Source of the DNA: Bimastos eiseni
Taxonomy: Eukaryota; Annelida; Clitellata; Crassiclitellata; Lumbricidae
DNA: 64,000 bases
Direction: 5' to 3'
Assembly: GCA_959347315.1 (NCBI GenBank)
Contig: OY365807.1
Location: 31,540,786 to 31,604,785, forward strand
Below are positions 44,549 to 56,687 of the stretch, one piece after another. The number at the start of each line of letters is the position of its first letter. Positions within the stretch are counted from its first letter, which is position 1. The translations under genes and the position numbers were made by a program. A model generated the notes under the pieces. It made no database searches. It was not told where the DNA came from and saw only the letters and a program-made list of their open reading frames with translations.

Positions 44549-47500
44549 AACCTACGTTAGATGTACATGTGAATGTTGGATGTTTTGTCATATGTTTTTC
44601 TTATGCATGTCTATAATTATGTCTGTGTAATCCAGTGACAGAAAAGACATATGCATTGTAATTACTAAAGGTATTGTCATCAACCTGGTCGAGTTGGAAG
44701 CATGCAGTGTTGAAAGAAATGGAGGCCTCTGACAGCCGAGTGTCCTTCATAACTTTCCTGTCTGTTTTACTTGAAAGCGTTTGTTGGTGAAGGTCAAGCA
44801 GTAGTCTGGATTTCTTTCATGGATGGGATTGGCTGCCCTGGGGCATTGAAGTGGAGCCATTGTTTGGAGCAACCAGCCATGACATGCTCCTCTGTTATGC
44901 CATTCATGTGTGACCGCCATCACAATTGTTATCCCACCCTACTGTGCGGACGGAGAGATGTTGTTTGTGTGGACATTACCATTGAGATAATATTCTCTGG
45001 CGTTGCCCTCTATGGGCTAATCCATATGGAGGAGGAGGAGGGTTGAGGCTGTGTGGTTGTGTGGAGCCGATATTATGTTGATGTCAGGTTGAAGTGAATC
45101 GGCCCTATTTAGGGTGAGGCAAAGTAGCCTTTGTAGCCTGCCCTTTCAGTCAGATATTTCTGAGCTATTTTGTTCTGATACACTTTGGTGCTTGGGGAAT
45201 TATCCCAGCAGGTGGTTTATGTGGTCGGTCGTCAGCAGAATGCATGATGGGATACTGGTCTCGCATGGTGAATAGAGAACCAAAGTGCAGAATATCTAGC
45301 ACCATTTGAAATCAGTGATTCTGTCATCGAAATAGCATCAAACCTGGCAACAAAGATAAAAGTTGCTTTGTAGCAGTGTTGCCATGGATAATTTCTACAC
45401 GGTTATTGACATGGGTCTGAATTACCAAATAACTGTAACAAGACCAGAGTTTAGATAATTATCCTATTTGGGGTGCTCTTATTCAACAATTTAGAGTACA
45501 TGATGTGATTAGTGTCATCACTAAGTTTTTATTGTCTTGAGTTATGGCAGTTCTGGTCGAAACAACATAATCGTCTTGCACTGTAGGGGAAGAGATTTGT
45601 AGCAAGGTACAGACAACAGTGAGATCTGCTGCTATGCGCTGCATCCTATGCAAAGGTATGCAGCTATTCTGACAATTACCATATTGCTGAGGAACATACA
45701 TTCATCTGTACATGCATGCAACCCACAGAAATTAGGAAGACAGGGTAAAAGATTAGCAATGTCCACACACATATATACACCACAGACCATAAAAAATTAC
45801 TTTGTTAATGATAACCCACATCTTGGAGCATCTGAACCAGTACATGCATTTATTTTTACCACGTTCACTTTTAACTGAATGATCTCAGTAGCAGCATGTT
45901 TCATGAGCTGCAGCAATGCTCTTTGTTTAAATCTATACTCTACGGGCATTATTAAGTAGCTAAAAAGAATCCATGCATAAATGACACTCATTAGATGCAA
46001 TAATGCGATGCATTTTTTTTATAGTGGACTTCTTATTTTTTGTGACACAATGCATGTTTAGTGTATTCTCATTTAAACTGAATGGAAATGTAGATCCTAC
46101 TGTTCTTTTGGTAGCAGCGTTGTTTTATATGCTGTGGAAACACTGTATATTTAAGTCTATAACTATACTGGCATTAGGCTACAATGCACATGTTTTTCAT
46201 ATATTCATGCGTTAATGATAGACTTATTTTATCTACAACAGTAGTTTGTAAATGTAATTGACTGGTTATGGTATCATTTTTACTATATTTTGGTCCAGTT
46301 TATTATTGTAGCACCAATAAATCCAATCCAATGCGAAAATTAATTAAATGATTGAATCTTTAATTAAAAACCATACAAAATAATTTAGTCAGAACATATA
46401 TAGTCTTCAGTAATGACTTCTAATATTGTCACCTGCTCAAATTTGTCCTGTAACTTAATAATGTCAGGATTTTCAGTACGCCATGACTTATGACTTACCA
46501 CCCATGTCAAGCATGTGACATTAACTGCTGTAGCCATAGCTGAGATAGCCTGCAGAGGGGTCCAGGTTTTTTCAAATTTGAAATAATCTGCAGAATATGT
46601 GCTCGAAGAAATGACCCAGATTGCTATGTATTCTTTGCAAGAGGGGCGAGCACAGGTGGTAAGTTGAACTGGTTTCACCTAACATCTTACTTCTTACCTG
46701 CTAAATCTGCCAGTGTGTTTTCATTTTAGTCTCCACAACACAAGAGATTTGACAAATGCATTGCTTCATATTTGATCCGTTGTTACAGCAAAGCCAAGGC
46801 TTTCCTCTTCGCTTCGAACCATTCCTTTTCGACTGATAGGTGGAGTTTTTGTTTTGTAATGTTAAGGTGCAGATTCAAGATAATACAGGAAATTTGAACA
46901 TATCCATAGAACGCATAGCTTACTGTCATATTTTTATGCCTACTCCTTACAGTGGGCCATTTATAAACTGAATGTCTATTATATTTCATGCTTATTATCT
47001 TGTCATGATAGAAAAAGACTGACCTGGTCTGGCATATTGTTGACCATATCCTTCTCTTCCTGGTATATTCTTCTCCCATTACATACATTTTCGGTCGTCT
47101 GCCCATGAATTCCCTGGTATAGTACTGCTACAGCTCTATCCAGAAGCATTTCCTGTGTTGGACCAACCAATGAGAACTTTGCCTTTCTTGACAGTTTGTA
47201 CCTTCCACAGTTTTACAAGTGCCTGAAGTCTGTATTACTATTTGCCAGCAATTTAACTGGTTCGTATCATGACCCCCATTAATGAACTTATATTTGAAAT
47301 AGTGCTTTGTAACTGTCAGATTACAACTACAACCTGTTGGTTCCTTATGCATGTGAGTCCACCACTGGGGTTGACTCTTCAAGTTTACTCTATGTTGTTT
47401 TGCCAGCTGGTTTAAACGGTTGAGGTTCTAATGACATTTGACATCGTATGGATGGGTGCAGAGAGCATTTCTAATTTGTTTTGGTCTTAAAGCGGTGCTG

Positions 47501-47790
47501 TATAGATGTTTGATTGCAATTATAGTTCCAGTTATCTTATTCTCTACTGGGCAATGGACATATTGAACAGCACTTCTGAATTGCACACACATGTTTGTAA
47601 ACCTTTCTCTCTTTCCAATTTTAGTATCTCAGAAGTTGTGTCATGTGGTAGAATTGGGACTTGTAAGTCACTTACCTGTTTTGGCAGTGTCATCAGCTAC
47701 AACTGGTTCTTAGATGAGATGAGACTATTATCGTGTGGTAGAAATAATAATCTGATGCTTAGGAATGCTTTGCAGTGCATGCTTTGAAAT
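44545..47790. other. No supported gene
   Basis: AT-rich. Frames up to 107 codons on both strands (for example 46783-47106 minus) carry no recognisable domain. 44860-45050 is somewhat GC-richer (CGGACGGAGAGATG) but lacks convincing splice sites. Confidence 0.4.
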
Positions 47791-47793
47791 TCA

Positions 47794-47857
47794 TACTTTG
47801 TCTTGGATGACTGGTTTCCTGTGGATACTTTGTCTTGGATGACTGGTTTCCTGTGGT
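47794..47857. repeat. 32-bp tandem duplication
   Basis: ATACTTTGTCTTGGATGACT plus GGTTTCCTGTGG occurs twice in a row without visible change. Confidence 0.92.
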
Positions 47858-47859
47858 TC

Positions 47860-49490
47860 CTTGATTGTAATTAATATTCAAGCACCATATGAAATCAGTT
47901 TTCCATCTACAAACATTTCTACAGAGGATTTGTTCAGGTCTTTCATGAATAGCTATATCTTGCATTTGGTGTTAGTGCTCAGCTATCTTAAAGTTTCTAA
48001 GTAATTGTATTAGGCAATTCACCATAGCTAAAGAATTCACATGTCTCTGATACTAATAATATTGATTTAAATACTTTCAGAAACTGATGTATTTAAATAC
48101 TAACTGAGGAGATTGGTTGTAAATACTGACTGAAGACAGTGGATTCACCTGTTGACCAAGAGAAGGGTAGATTCATTGAGACTTGTGCTTTACTGCCTAG
48201 CAGGGTGATTGGACCAGCAGCAGCTGTTAATGTGATTAATAATGAATCGAAAGGCAGTTGAAGAACTTGTGACTGAATGATCTCACAACCTCTGTTGAAT
48301 AGGTTTTCAATATTACTTAGTTACACTGAAATCTATGCAGGATTAGCAGGTTATTGGTTACTACAAAGACAACAGCTGGCCATAGCAGTGAGCTGGTCTT
48401 GTAATACTGTGTTTTATGTGCTTTGATTTGAGGCCATTCCATGAAATACCATACTACTGACTGTACTGGTTGGGTGCCCAATTTTGTGAAAGGTGTTCCA
48501 GAGCAGTAACATTGCAAGGCGGAAGCTGATGTCTGGAGAATTTTTGAATTATCTGACAGAAACTCAGTCGAAATACATTTCTCTCGTCTGCTGACCGTAA
48601 TTACATGTTTTTTTTGTTCGTGCAAGGGTGACGACGTGGCTGTCATCTGATGTCCTTTGCTGTAGACACGAATTATATAATTTTCTTGGAAAATGTCTGT
48701 TGCTGACTGATTTGAAATGGAGGATGAATGTCTCTTTTCCAGCCTCTTTTCTGACCTTTCATTTTTGTGGATGGCAGTTGGTGAGTGGAGAGCTATTCAA
48801 AATGGTTGTTCTAGATGGTTCTGTATGATGAGGTGCTCTCTAGGCTGGCCCATTCTTATAGATGTCAGATATACGGATAGCCATATTGTCATCTGAAAGT
48901 GCCTACAGTGTTATTCCATCCATCATCAGTTGTTGTCAGAACTGAGCAGTTTAATGTCATACGATGTTCATCCGAGCATAATAATATCTTAAATGAATAA
49001 TGTTATTGCATCTGTCAGTTTGCTTGATGTCAGTTGAGAACCAAGCTTTATGTGGATTGAATTATATTGACTATGCCTAATCAGAGAGTTCTGGGATTGG
49101 GTTTTCATTTCCTTCGATTGGTATCTGTTTTGATGTGGCTCTTCTGTTTCTGCATATATTTCTGCAAAATCTGAGAATAAATTATATCACTACTTCCCAA
49201 GCAAATAGGATTCTACCACATTTGTGATGGGTAATTTGATTAACATTGGGTTGTGTATTATATTCTTGATTACTGTAATGTAGTTACTGTAATGATACAG
49301 AGGAGGGTAGAGGGAAAACAAGGCAGGAGTGAAATGAAAGGCAGATCAACAGAGACAGAAGGTGGGAAAGAGATGTTAAGAGGAATTAAGGAAGAAGAGA
49401 AAAGGAGCAGCAGCAGTTGGATATAGAAAAATAAAACCAATCAGACAGAGGGACAAAGAGAGGAAGTATGTAGAATGAGCAAAGGAAAAG
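47860..49490. other. No supported gene
   Basis: AT-rich DNA with frames up to 109 codons and no recognised domain or repeat. 48615-48830 has an open plus-strand frame (66 codons) without a clear acceptor/donor pair. Confidence 0.4.
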
Positions 49491-49499
49491 AGTGAACAG

Positions 49500-49566
49500 A
49501 ATGAAGGAACAGGCAGAGAGAGAGACAGACAGACATTAAGAGAGAGACAGATTGACAGAGAGAGAT

Positions 49567-49613
<47 letters not shown>

Positions 49614-49735
49614 GACAGACAGAGAAACAGACAGAGAGACAGACAGAGACAGACAGAGAGGGAGACAGAAACAGACAGACAGACAGAGAAGTTAAGAAAA
49701 TGGCAGAGATCAGAGTGAGATAGAGACAGAAATCT
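49500..49735. repeat. (GACA/GAGA)n purine-rich microsatellite
   Basis: GAGAGAGAGAGAGACAGACA and related runs fill the stretch. They create a 219-codon Ser/Leu/Cys/Val frame on the minus strand that is an artefact of the repeat. Confidence 0.95.
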
Positions 49736-50064
49736 ACTCATGTCCGATGTTTGCCAATCTCTTCCGATAAGTAGTGTCCGACGACGAGCCACCAAAGATA
49801 ATGTTCGTTCTCCGGTTTCCAGCGCTTCTGAAAATGTTGTCTGTCTTCTTTCGTACTTCCTTAATTCCGATCTCCATTTGGATATCATTTGTATTCTGGT
49901 CACATCCTCCTCACACAGGCTGCAGCCACTTGATATATGTTCCCAATCCCCCGATAGGCGGTTTATGTTTCCGTGCGTAGATGCCTTGGCCCGCCCCAGC
50001 CTCCTCCTCACACACATGCACGCACACACATGCAATGCATCTGAATATTATTCCAATGCATCTT

Positions 50065-50100
50065 CGCGTCCGGTCGGTCGGTCGGTCGTTCGGTCGGCCA
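50065..50100. repeat. (GGTC)n microsatellite
   Basis: GGTCGGTCGGTCGGTCGTTC followed by GGTCGG, interrupted once. Confidence 0.9.
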
Positions 50101-50431
50101 TTGCATACGTCTTGTGTCTGATTAAATAGATGGTCTGCTGCCGAAGTAACGCCACCACAATATGGGCGAAATATGGTTGCCCTCAACTCCTGATAAGTCT
50201 TCACAAAAGGGTCTGAGCATGCAAGGACATCCCTTGCTGAATTAGTGTCTGCACCTATGAGCTGAGTGACTAGCACTTGATAAATTAGAGTCGTTGTCCC
50301 AGGGAAGCAGAACAGTCGAGTGAATGTCCTAAGTTTTTACGAGGTATTTATTGTTTAATGAATGTTAACCGAATTGTGGAAATGCAGTTGGATTAATAAT
50401 AAAGAATGGACTTAGTTACTTACTTACTTAA

Positions 50432-50830
50432 TAGAGATGAACTGAAACTCGACTCGGATACTCGACTCGGCCGAGTATCATAGGGCTTTGCATTGCTCGA
50501 AGTCAGACAGACAATGGGCCTGAGTGTAAAAGTTGCATTGTGGAAAAAATCGAAATTCTGCTTATTTTCTGTTTTCAAAACGAAATTGGATGTCTTTAAA
50601 TTTACAATACGACAATTGATTTCATTTTTATCACTTGATCACTTTAATAGTATTAAACTGATAATATGGAAAACAAATACATGCATTTATTTAAAGTTTA
50701 ATGTTTACCTTGTTTTCAGTCAATATGGTAAAAGCTTATCATGCTCAAGCACTGCTTTTTTAAATATTCGAAACTCGGTGCTTGAGTCGGTACTACACTC
50801 TCGTAATACAAGGTATTCGGTTTTCGGTAG
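50432..50830 (-). mobile_element. TAGGGATGAAC-family element, inverted truncated copy
   Basis: Starts TAGAGATGAACTGAAACTCG, comparable with the reverse complement of the right end of 54891-55340. The interior TTTTCTGTTTTCAAAACGAA and TTTACAATACGACAATTGAT also match that element in reverse. The far end (TTCGGTAGGGAATTGACAC) lacks a readable matching target duplication. Confidence 0.6.
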
Positions 50831-51354
50831 GGAATTGACACTCAGTTAATTTCTGTTACTAGATTATAACTTTGAGTGATGTGTCTTGTGGGTGATGTCT
50901 GTTCTTTAGCTAAGAGGTGATGCCACTTTGAAATACATGATCTGATAATACATTAATAATGGTAAACATAGTCTCCTTGCCTCAATCTAATGTTAGGCTA
51001 CCTCTAGAGCTGTGAGTTTGAGGATAAACTTTTTAACTTTGACTTGTTTCTTATAATATGAAATACCGTTTTCTTCTGTCTTTGAGTAAATATTCTTAAG
51101 AGACTTTTTGGTCACACATTTTTCTAGCATCTTTGTATCGTTGTAAGAAAATGTCTCGATGGCAGGAACAGTAAGTTAGAAGAGAGGCAAAATGGAGAAG
51201 TGTTAGAACTGATCTTTACAATGTGAAATTGCAATTGCGCTATTTCTGCTGTGAAGGCTGTTTTAAGACTGCATGGCGTGCAAACTTAATTTTCATATAA
51301 TATAAATTGCGAGTTTCAAATGCTGACCTGACATTAAGCTGATCAATAACTGTG

Positions 51355-51995
51355 TGGCGTACAAAACCTGTTAGCATAAAAACTCTGAGCAGGTTTTATG
51401 AAACTGTCTGCAAAGAAGTTGTATTGATCGGAAATGTGGATGTTGCGTTGAGGGGAGGGGGAGAGGAGGAGAGGGAAATGGAAGAGAGGATGAGAAATGA
51501 TGACATCAAGGAAATATTGTCTATAAAGAACATCGTTAAAAGAGAAAGACTCAGATGTTATGGGCGCCTCATGTGAGTGCCTACTCCTAGATTGCCAATA
51601 AATTCCATGGCAGGTTGAGCCAAAGGAGACCTGTGGTGGCCACCCCGACGAGGTGTGCACAGATGAACTGACTGGAGGAAATGCCTTCCACTGGGAGTTG
51701 CGTATGGAATACTTTAGATCCATGATGCAATGTAACTGTTACATTTTTACAACCTCAGTTTGGGAATTTCCCGAGTGGTGAGAGCAGGGAAGGTGTCGTA
51801 AAAAGAGTAACATGAAATTGGGAATGTTGAGGTCCATAGAGTAATTGATGACACACTGAGAAGAGGATGTGAGTTCGACTGACAGTTAAACTCTACGGCA
51901 GTAATAACTTGTCATCATTCGTTCATGCTGTACTTATAATCATACTGTGGTTTATCAGTGTGATATTAAACTCAGATATTACTATTGTAAAGGTT
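51355..51995 (+). mobile_element. LINE RT C-terminal fragment plus 3' region
   Basis: Reads RMRNDDIKEILSIKN, VKRERLRCYGRLM, then with frame changes the G-R-PRR.. segment up to 51720. This is the thumb/C-terminal pattern of EN-RT LINE proteins (R.RN..I......I..RRLRWYGH..RM). The following 51890-51995 shares its sequence with 795-895. It may belong to the same lineage as the element at 38.7-40.7 kb, which lacks this part. Confidence 0.72.
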
Positions 51996-52029
51996 TAGAA
52001 ATCTCTCATGTGTTACTCCATCTTTGCCA

Positions 52030-52205
52030 GAAGCCTTGTAGGCTACATTGGGCGGGCACTCGCCTCTGTTGCTGCGCTAGTTCCAGGTGCAATGAAGCTA
52101 AGCAACGTTGAGTTCTGTCGTAGTTGGATGGGTTACCAATCATACTAATGCCACCTGATGCCAACTCAGCCCTTCATACAATCCGGGGTTGGACAATTAT
52201 TATTA
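52030..52205 (+). mobile_element. 5S rRNA-derived SINE or 5S pseudogene
   Basis: GAAGCTAAGCAACGTTGAGT and GTAGTTGGATGGGTTACC (52094-52137) match the box A and box C region of metazoan 5S rRNA (GAAGCTAAGCA..GTCGGGC, AGTACTTGGATGGGNGACC). Bases upstream match more weakly and the downstream part is unlike 5S, ending in ATTATTATTAGC. That fits a 5S-headed SINE better than a plain pseudogene. Confidence 0.7.
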
Positions 52206-52849
52206 GCACACATTTGCGGGTTAAAGTTCCATGGCTTTGTCTTTCTGTCTACTTGATTGCTCATTATCCAATTGGTTATCAAATCTAACAACAAAGACAT
52301 GAAACATGCATAGGCATCCACTTACCTACATTTTATGACCCAGTTAGGCATGGATATTGAAACCCATGATACTTTTGCAGTCCAGTGATTTGCTTTTAAT
52401 TACCTGCATGCATAAATGCATCTCCACTTTAAATGTCTCATTTCTTATTTAGGTCAATTCTTATTTAGGTCATGCCATGCCCTTTCTGTGCACTCGATGT
52501 GTCTGATGTCTTCATATTTTGAGTTGTGTGACATTGATTATGACTGCCTGACATATTGTTCCATGTTCCTGCTCCTTGTTAAGCTGTTGGAAGAATTTTT
52601 TTAGTTCGTTATACTCATGCATGCATCACTGTCGTCTGGTTTATTTGAATTCTTGATTAAAATTGATTCAAGTCCATTTGTTGTTCCTGATTCATATGGC
52701 TGCTGTTTTGCTTTGAACAGTCATAAGTTCCGTTGCTAGTTGTGGTGGGGCCACTGACATCCTGTGTTTAAGTCAGGTTTATAGTCAAGTTAAACAACCA
52801 ACTACCATCAGTTTTTGCAAATTATTTTACTTCGGTCCACCAAATTGAC

Positions 52850-53285
52850 GCGTGTGGGCTCCGCAATTCTTGCGACTATAGACCTATGTATGCGCGCACG
52901 AACACCCGCAAATTCTCTGTTATATGTAGTGGTCCTGTAGCCTGGAACAATGTGCTGACTGAAATACGTATTTTGACATGCATAAATTTGTTTAAAAATA
53001 AACTATGTGAACATTTGCTGCATTCTATGTAAACCGTCTGTATATTACATAGCTTACTATTTGTTAGTTAACTAGTTAAGTGATTCAATGTACTATCATA
53101 CTTTCAAATGCCACCTATTTTCAGTTAACTTCGCGTAAGGTTGTCCCTGTTAGCCGGACTTTGGTCCCTTTAGGGTTTATTCTTCCCTTTTGTTTTGCTG
53201 TCAATCCTTCTTAAACTGTTATACTATTATAACCTTTGTTGATTGTCAGTTGACCAATAAAAACGATTGGTTATGGTTATATAAA
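52850..53285 (+). mobile_element. CR1-like LINE 3' end with RT C-terminus
   Basis: Frame from about 52884 reads TNTRKFSVICSGPVAWNNVL, TEIRILTCINLFKNKLCEHL, then a stop at 53028. It corresponds to the (R)FS..GP.LWNSLP..IR....FK..LK..LL ending of CR1/jockey-type proteins. A 3' UTR of about 240 bases follows, ending AATAAAAACGATTGGTTATG. A different family from 29.3 kb. Confidence 0.78.
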
Positions 53286-53289
53286 ACAT

Positions 53290-54880
53290 CTTCAATTGCA
53301 GGTCATGGGTTGCCATGGTGTCTGCTTCTGCTGCTTCTTTTGGCAGATGACACATTGAAACAAATCACATGTGGTCCAGTTTGGGACCAGAGTCCGATTA
53401 TTCTTATTCTATCAAATATTGTTTTATTGGAATGAAAGCTGCAGTTTTACTAATTATTGTTTGTGAAGATTCTTTATCTATGCTTGCTCTCAACCTGACT
53501 TGATGCGTCAGTGTTCTCAATCTAAGAAAATCTTTTCCATTTTGAATATGCCTCAAGAGTCACGGAACTTGTTTATCCTTGAGGTCACATCTCACACTGC
53601 ATAGTGTCATCTTACCTATTCCAATACCGAAGTCTTATTATAAAGTCCTGGCTGCTACTCTTATTTCTGGTAACAAGCAAGTATTGCACATGAATATTTA
53701 TTGTGATCATCCTTATCTCTCACCGACTGTTTTTGTGAGTTTCAGCAACTGCTTGAATATTTTTCCATTCTTCATAAATAGTTATTATAAATAGTTAAAA
53801 AATAAATAGTTATTATGGGTAACTTTAGCATTCTTGTTGATCATTGTTCTTCAGCAGTTTTCGATATGTTGGAGGATTTGACATGCAACAGCTCATGACT
53901 AGCTACGCGTAATGTAGGCCACACCTGGGATGTCTTAAAAACTGATTCTGATTTGTAATTGCTTCGATCTTTTACTTCTGCTGAGTCATACTGTCAGAAC
54001 ATGTTGCCATATTCTTGAAATTTTACCTCCTGTTAGACTGTCACCTAAGTACATAAATCTGTTAGTATCCTCCTGTACATAAAACTGAATCAAATGAGCT
54101 ACAGAATGATATATTGGCTCCTGTGTTATTGTTCTTGTTTCACACACATTTTTACCTGCCTAAACCAGGTTTCTTGGTTTATCTAATTCCTGCACGAGAG
54201 TAATCTTTAGCTAAAAAGGCTCAGTAATTGATTCGTAAAATTATAATGTATGGTTGTACGACGGCCTGTCAACATTGTATCCAAGGTCACAGAAATAAGA
54301 GAAAAGCTGTTTGTTGAACCAATGAAGTAACCTTTAGTTTTGAAGCAACTGATGATTATTGTAATTTTGAAAGCTCAGTTCCTTGCTGCTGAATATAAAT
54401 TTATCATCGGTCACGAGTATTGGTCAATGGTCATTGTGACAACTGATTGTCACCGAGAACTACTGAGTAAGAGATTATGATCTGAAGTTACTCATGCTCA
54501 ACCCTCTTCCACTGCTCTAATAAAAATGCCACAAAATAGCTGGATACTGACGCAAATCATGCAACTCAGCAGCCACATCAATCAACGAGAGAACTGCTTT
54601 AAGACAGTTTAGTGAGCATGAAGAGATGACCTCTCTTGTGAAGCGAGACCTTGTCCTGATGAAGAGGTGAACTGCTTGTATAATCATTCTAAACTTAGTC
54701 TTATGAATCTGTGTCTGTCCTTGGGTTACTTGTTTTTTGTTTGTTTTAAGAATCAATTATGCTTAATTCTTTCAGATGTCTTTGTGGGGCCATCTTAATT
54801 AACAAGGCTTATAGCAAGTCTCCACTCTTGCCATCGAAGACTACAGTTTAATTATGCATCTTGGGCCAGAATAGGGTTGA
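53290..54880. other. No supported gene
   Basis: 53305-53435 opens after an acceptor-like CAATTGCAG and reads LPWCLLLLLLLADDTLKQIT, which looks like a signal peptide, but there is no initiating ATG in frame at the right place and no donor. Rest AT-rich. Confidence 0.35.
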
Positions 54881-54890
54881 AGTCTTTGGC

Positions 54891-55340
54891 TAGGGATGAA
54901 CAGAGTTTGAATTTCTTGCCGAGTCATGGTACCGAGTTTTACGAGTTGAATTTTGCCGATGCCGAGTTCGAGTTTTGAATATTTGAAAGTCTCATTCTCC
55001 TCATGTTTTGCACAACTTTAATGAATTATTTAGTTTTGCCTTAGTTAACACTAGAAAGTAGTGACTTGTAAGCACTAGCTATGCAGTATTTGTGTTTTTA
55101 GTTAGGTCAATTGTCGTTTTGTAAATAAAAATAACAGTATTTGTACTTCTAGTTTCATTGATTGTTGTTTTTTTGTAAATAAAAAAATCGGATTTTCGTT
55201 TTCAAAACAGAAAATCAGAACGATTAACACTGGTGGTCAATAGCAATAGGTCCTATTGCTTGTCCGAGCCCGAGTAATGGCGAGTACTAAGAAAATTGGA
55301 CCAAGAACAAGTTCCGAACCGAGTTTTAGTTCCCTCCCTA
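54891..55340 (+). mobile_element. hAT-type MITE, TAGGGATGAAC family, copy 2
   Basis: Perfect 8 bp target duplication TCTTTGGC (54883-54890 and 55341-55348). Ends TAGGGATGAAC and GTTCCCTCCCTA. Same interior as 17090-17499, and a related inverted copy at 50432-50830. No coding capacity. Confidence 0.9.
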
Positions 55341-55348
55341 TCTTTGGC

Positions 55349-56191
55349 GTTGGGAGGAAGATGAAGTGATTTTCAGAGAGTCCTTCTTCTTCTTGAGAGT
55401 GTGAAGAGTTTGTGACCACCACTGATATTCTGATGTCATAAAGTTCTGATAGATATCAGACTTGATTACTTTGCGCTAAATTGAATTTGGGAAAAGCTGA
55501 GGCGGATGAAATTGTAAGGACTTGGTGTTGTTAGGCCAGAGTATTAGGACCAGTGGAGTGAAACAGATGCAAAACTGAGATTTTATAATGGTCAGCCTTG
55601 TCCAGATTTCAACCAACATTCAATCAATAGTCGTAGATAGTGGATGGCAAACAGACACTTATGGAAATCTAGCCAACTAACTGCATTTAACAGTTTTCTT
55701 TCTTTCCTTTTCTTTTTGCAAGTAAAGTAAGTAAGTAAGAATATTCCCTATTAAACTACAGGCAAACACACAAGACCTTACAAAGCAGCATATATATAAA
55801 TAACAGCAACAATTTAATCAAAGTATAACATTCACATAATAAACTGTGCTCTGATTTCTTTCTCACATGCTTTAGTGACTAGTGATGTCTTTTGCATTAT
55901 CGTAGACGGCGATGCTACTGTGGTCTTCCCTTCAATTTTCTCTGTTTTTTATGTCTTCCTTCCATCCTTCTCTATTTATCTGTCCTCTTCCCTGTCAGTG
56001 AAGGTGGTATGAAATCAAAAATGGCAGCAGATGACTAACAGAGGATAGGATTACTGGAACATGTAACATTGAATTAAATCTATGTAAATATAAAGGTAAT
56101 GTTTTTCTATAGATACCATTTTTTTGGTAGAAGGTAACTGAGTTATTGGATGACCTCTGTTTGTGATCTCTTATTTCTTTTCTGTGTGCAG
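55349..56191. other. Intron-like DNA before the exon at 56192
   Basis: AT-rich, no repeat or gene recognised apart from a (TAAG)n run near 55725-55740. It ends in a pyrimidine-rich tract leading to TTTTCTGTGTGCAG. Confidence 0.4.
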
Positions 56192-56267
56192 AACTTGAAT
56201 GGAAAAGCGCATCCAAAGAGTAAAAGCGGAGAACCATTGCTCTATGTAAATAGGAAAACAGTTGCAG
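56192..56267 (+). CDS. Well-formed internal exon of an unidentified gene
   Basis: Acceptor TTTCTTTTCTGTGTGCAG and donor GCAG|GTGAGC frame 76 bases. Only one reading phase is open: NLNGKAHPKSKSGEPLLYVN then RKTVA, entering in phase 0 and leaving in phase 1. The other two phases contain stops. I do not recognise the family. It cannot join directly to the candidate first exon at 43354-43463 (phase 2), so at least one more exon would be needed. It implies a plus-strand gene running past the right edge. Confidence 0.5.
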
Positions 56268-56687
56268 GTGAGCATTTAGTTCTCTGATGGTCATCTATTC
56301 TGGCCTAAACTAGAACAACAGTCATTGGAGACAGCCTGTAGCATAGTTTGAATGAAACATGGAAATGGAAATCTTTCATGTAACATGGATTCTGCAGAGT
56401 GAACAAATCTCTGAAGAAAGTTCAACAGCCTTGGGCTGGCAACAAAAGGGGCTTGCTTTCTCGCCCCCACCCCTACATGCAGGGTGAGTTTGTCCAAGAA
56501 TCTGATGAATTTGCAGGAATGGAAATCGCATTTGGAATAAGTTTATAACCTTGTAATATATTATCCCAATTTTGAAGTTGATTTACTTCTCCATGAATGG
56601 GAGGAGAGGTTGTTGAATGGTTTGCAAAGTTAGTCTGTAAGAAGGGTGTTGCAGTAGATAACTAGATAAGGCCCTTTTAGCCTAGGA

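Noticed and set aside
46385..47106. Two minus-strand frames of 97 and 107 codons near each other
   Set aside because: Neither translates to a known domain, no consistent splice junctions join them, and base composition matches the flanks.
49376..50035. 219-codon minus-strand open frame, longest in the window
   Set aside because: Produced by the (GACA/GAGA)n microsatellite; the protein is a Ser/Leu/Cys/Val repeat with no domain.
53305..53435. Signal-peptide-like exon (LPWCLLLLLLLADD) after an acceptor-like site
   Set aside because: No in-frame start at the right place and no donor; it sits at the end of a LINE 3' UTR region.
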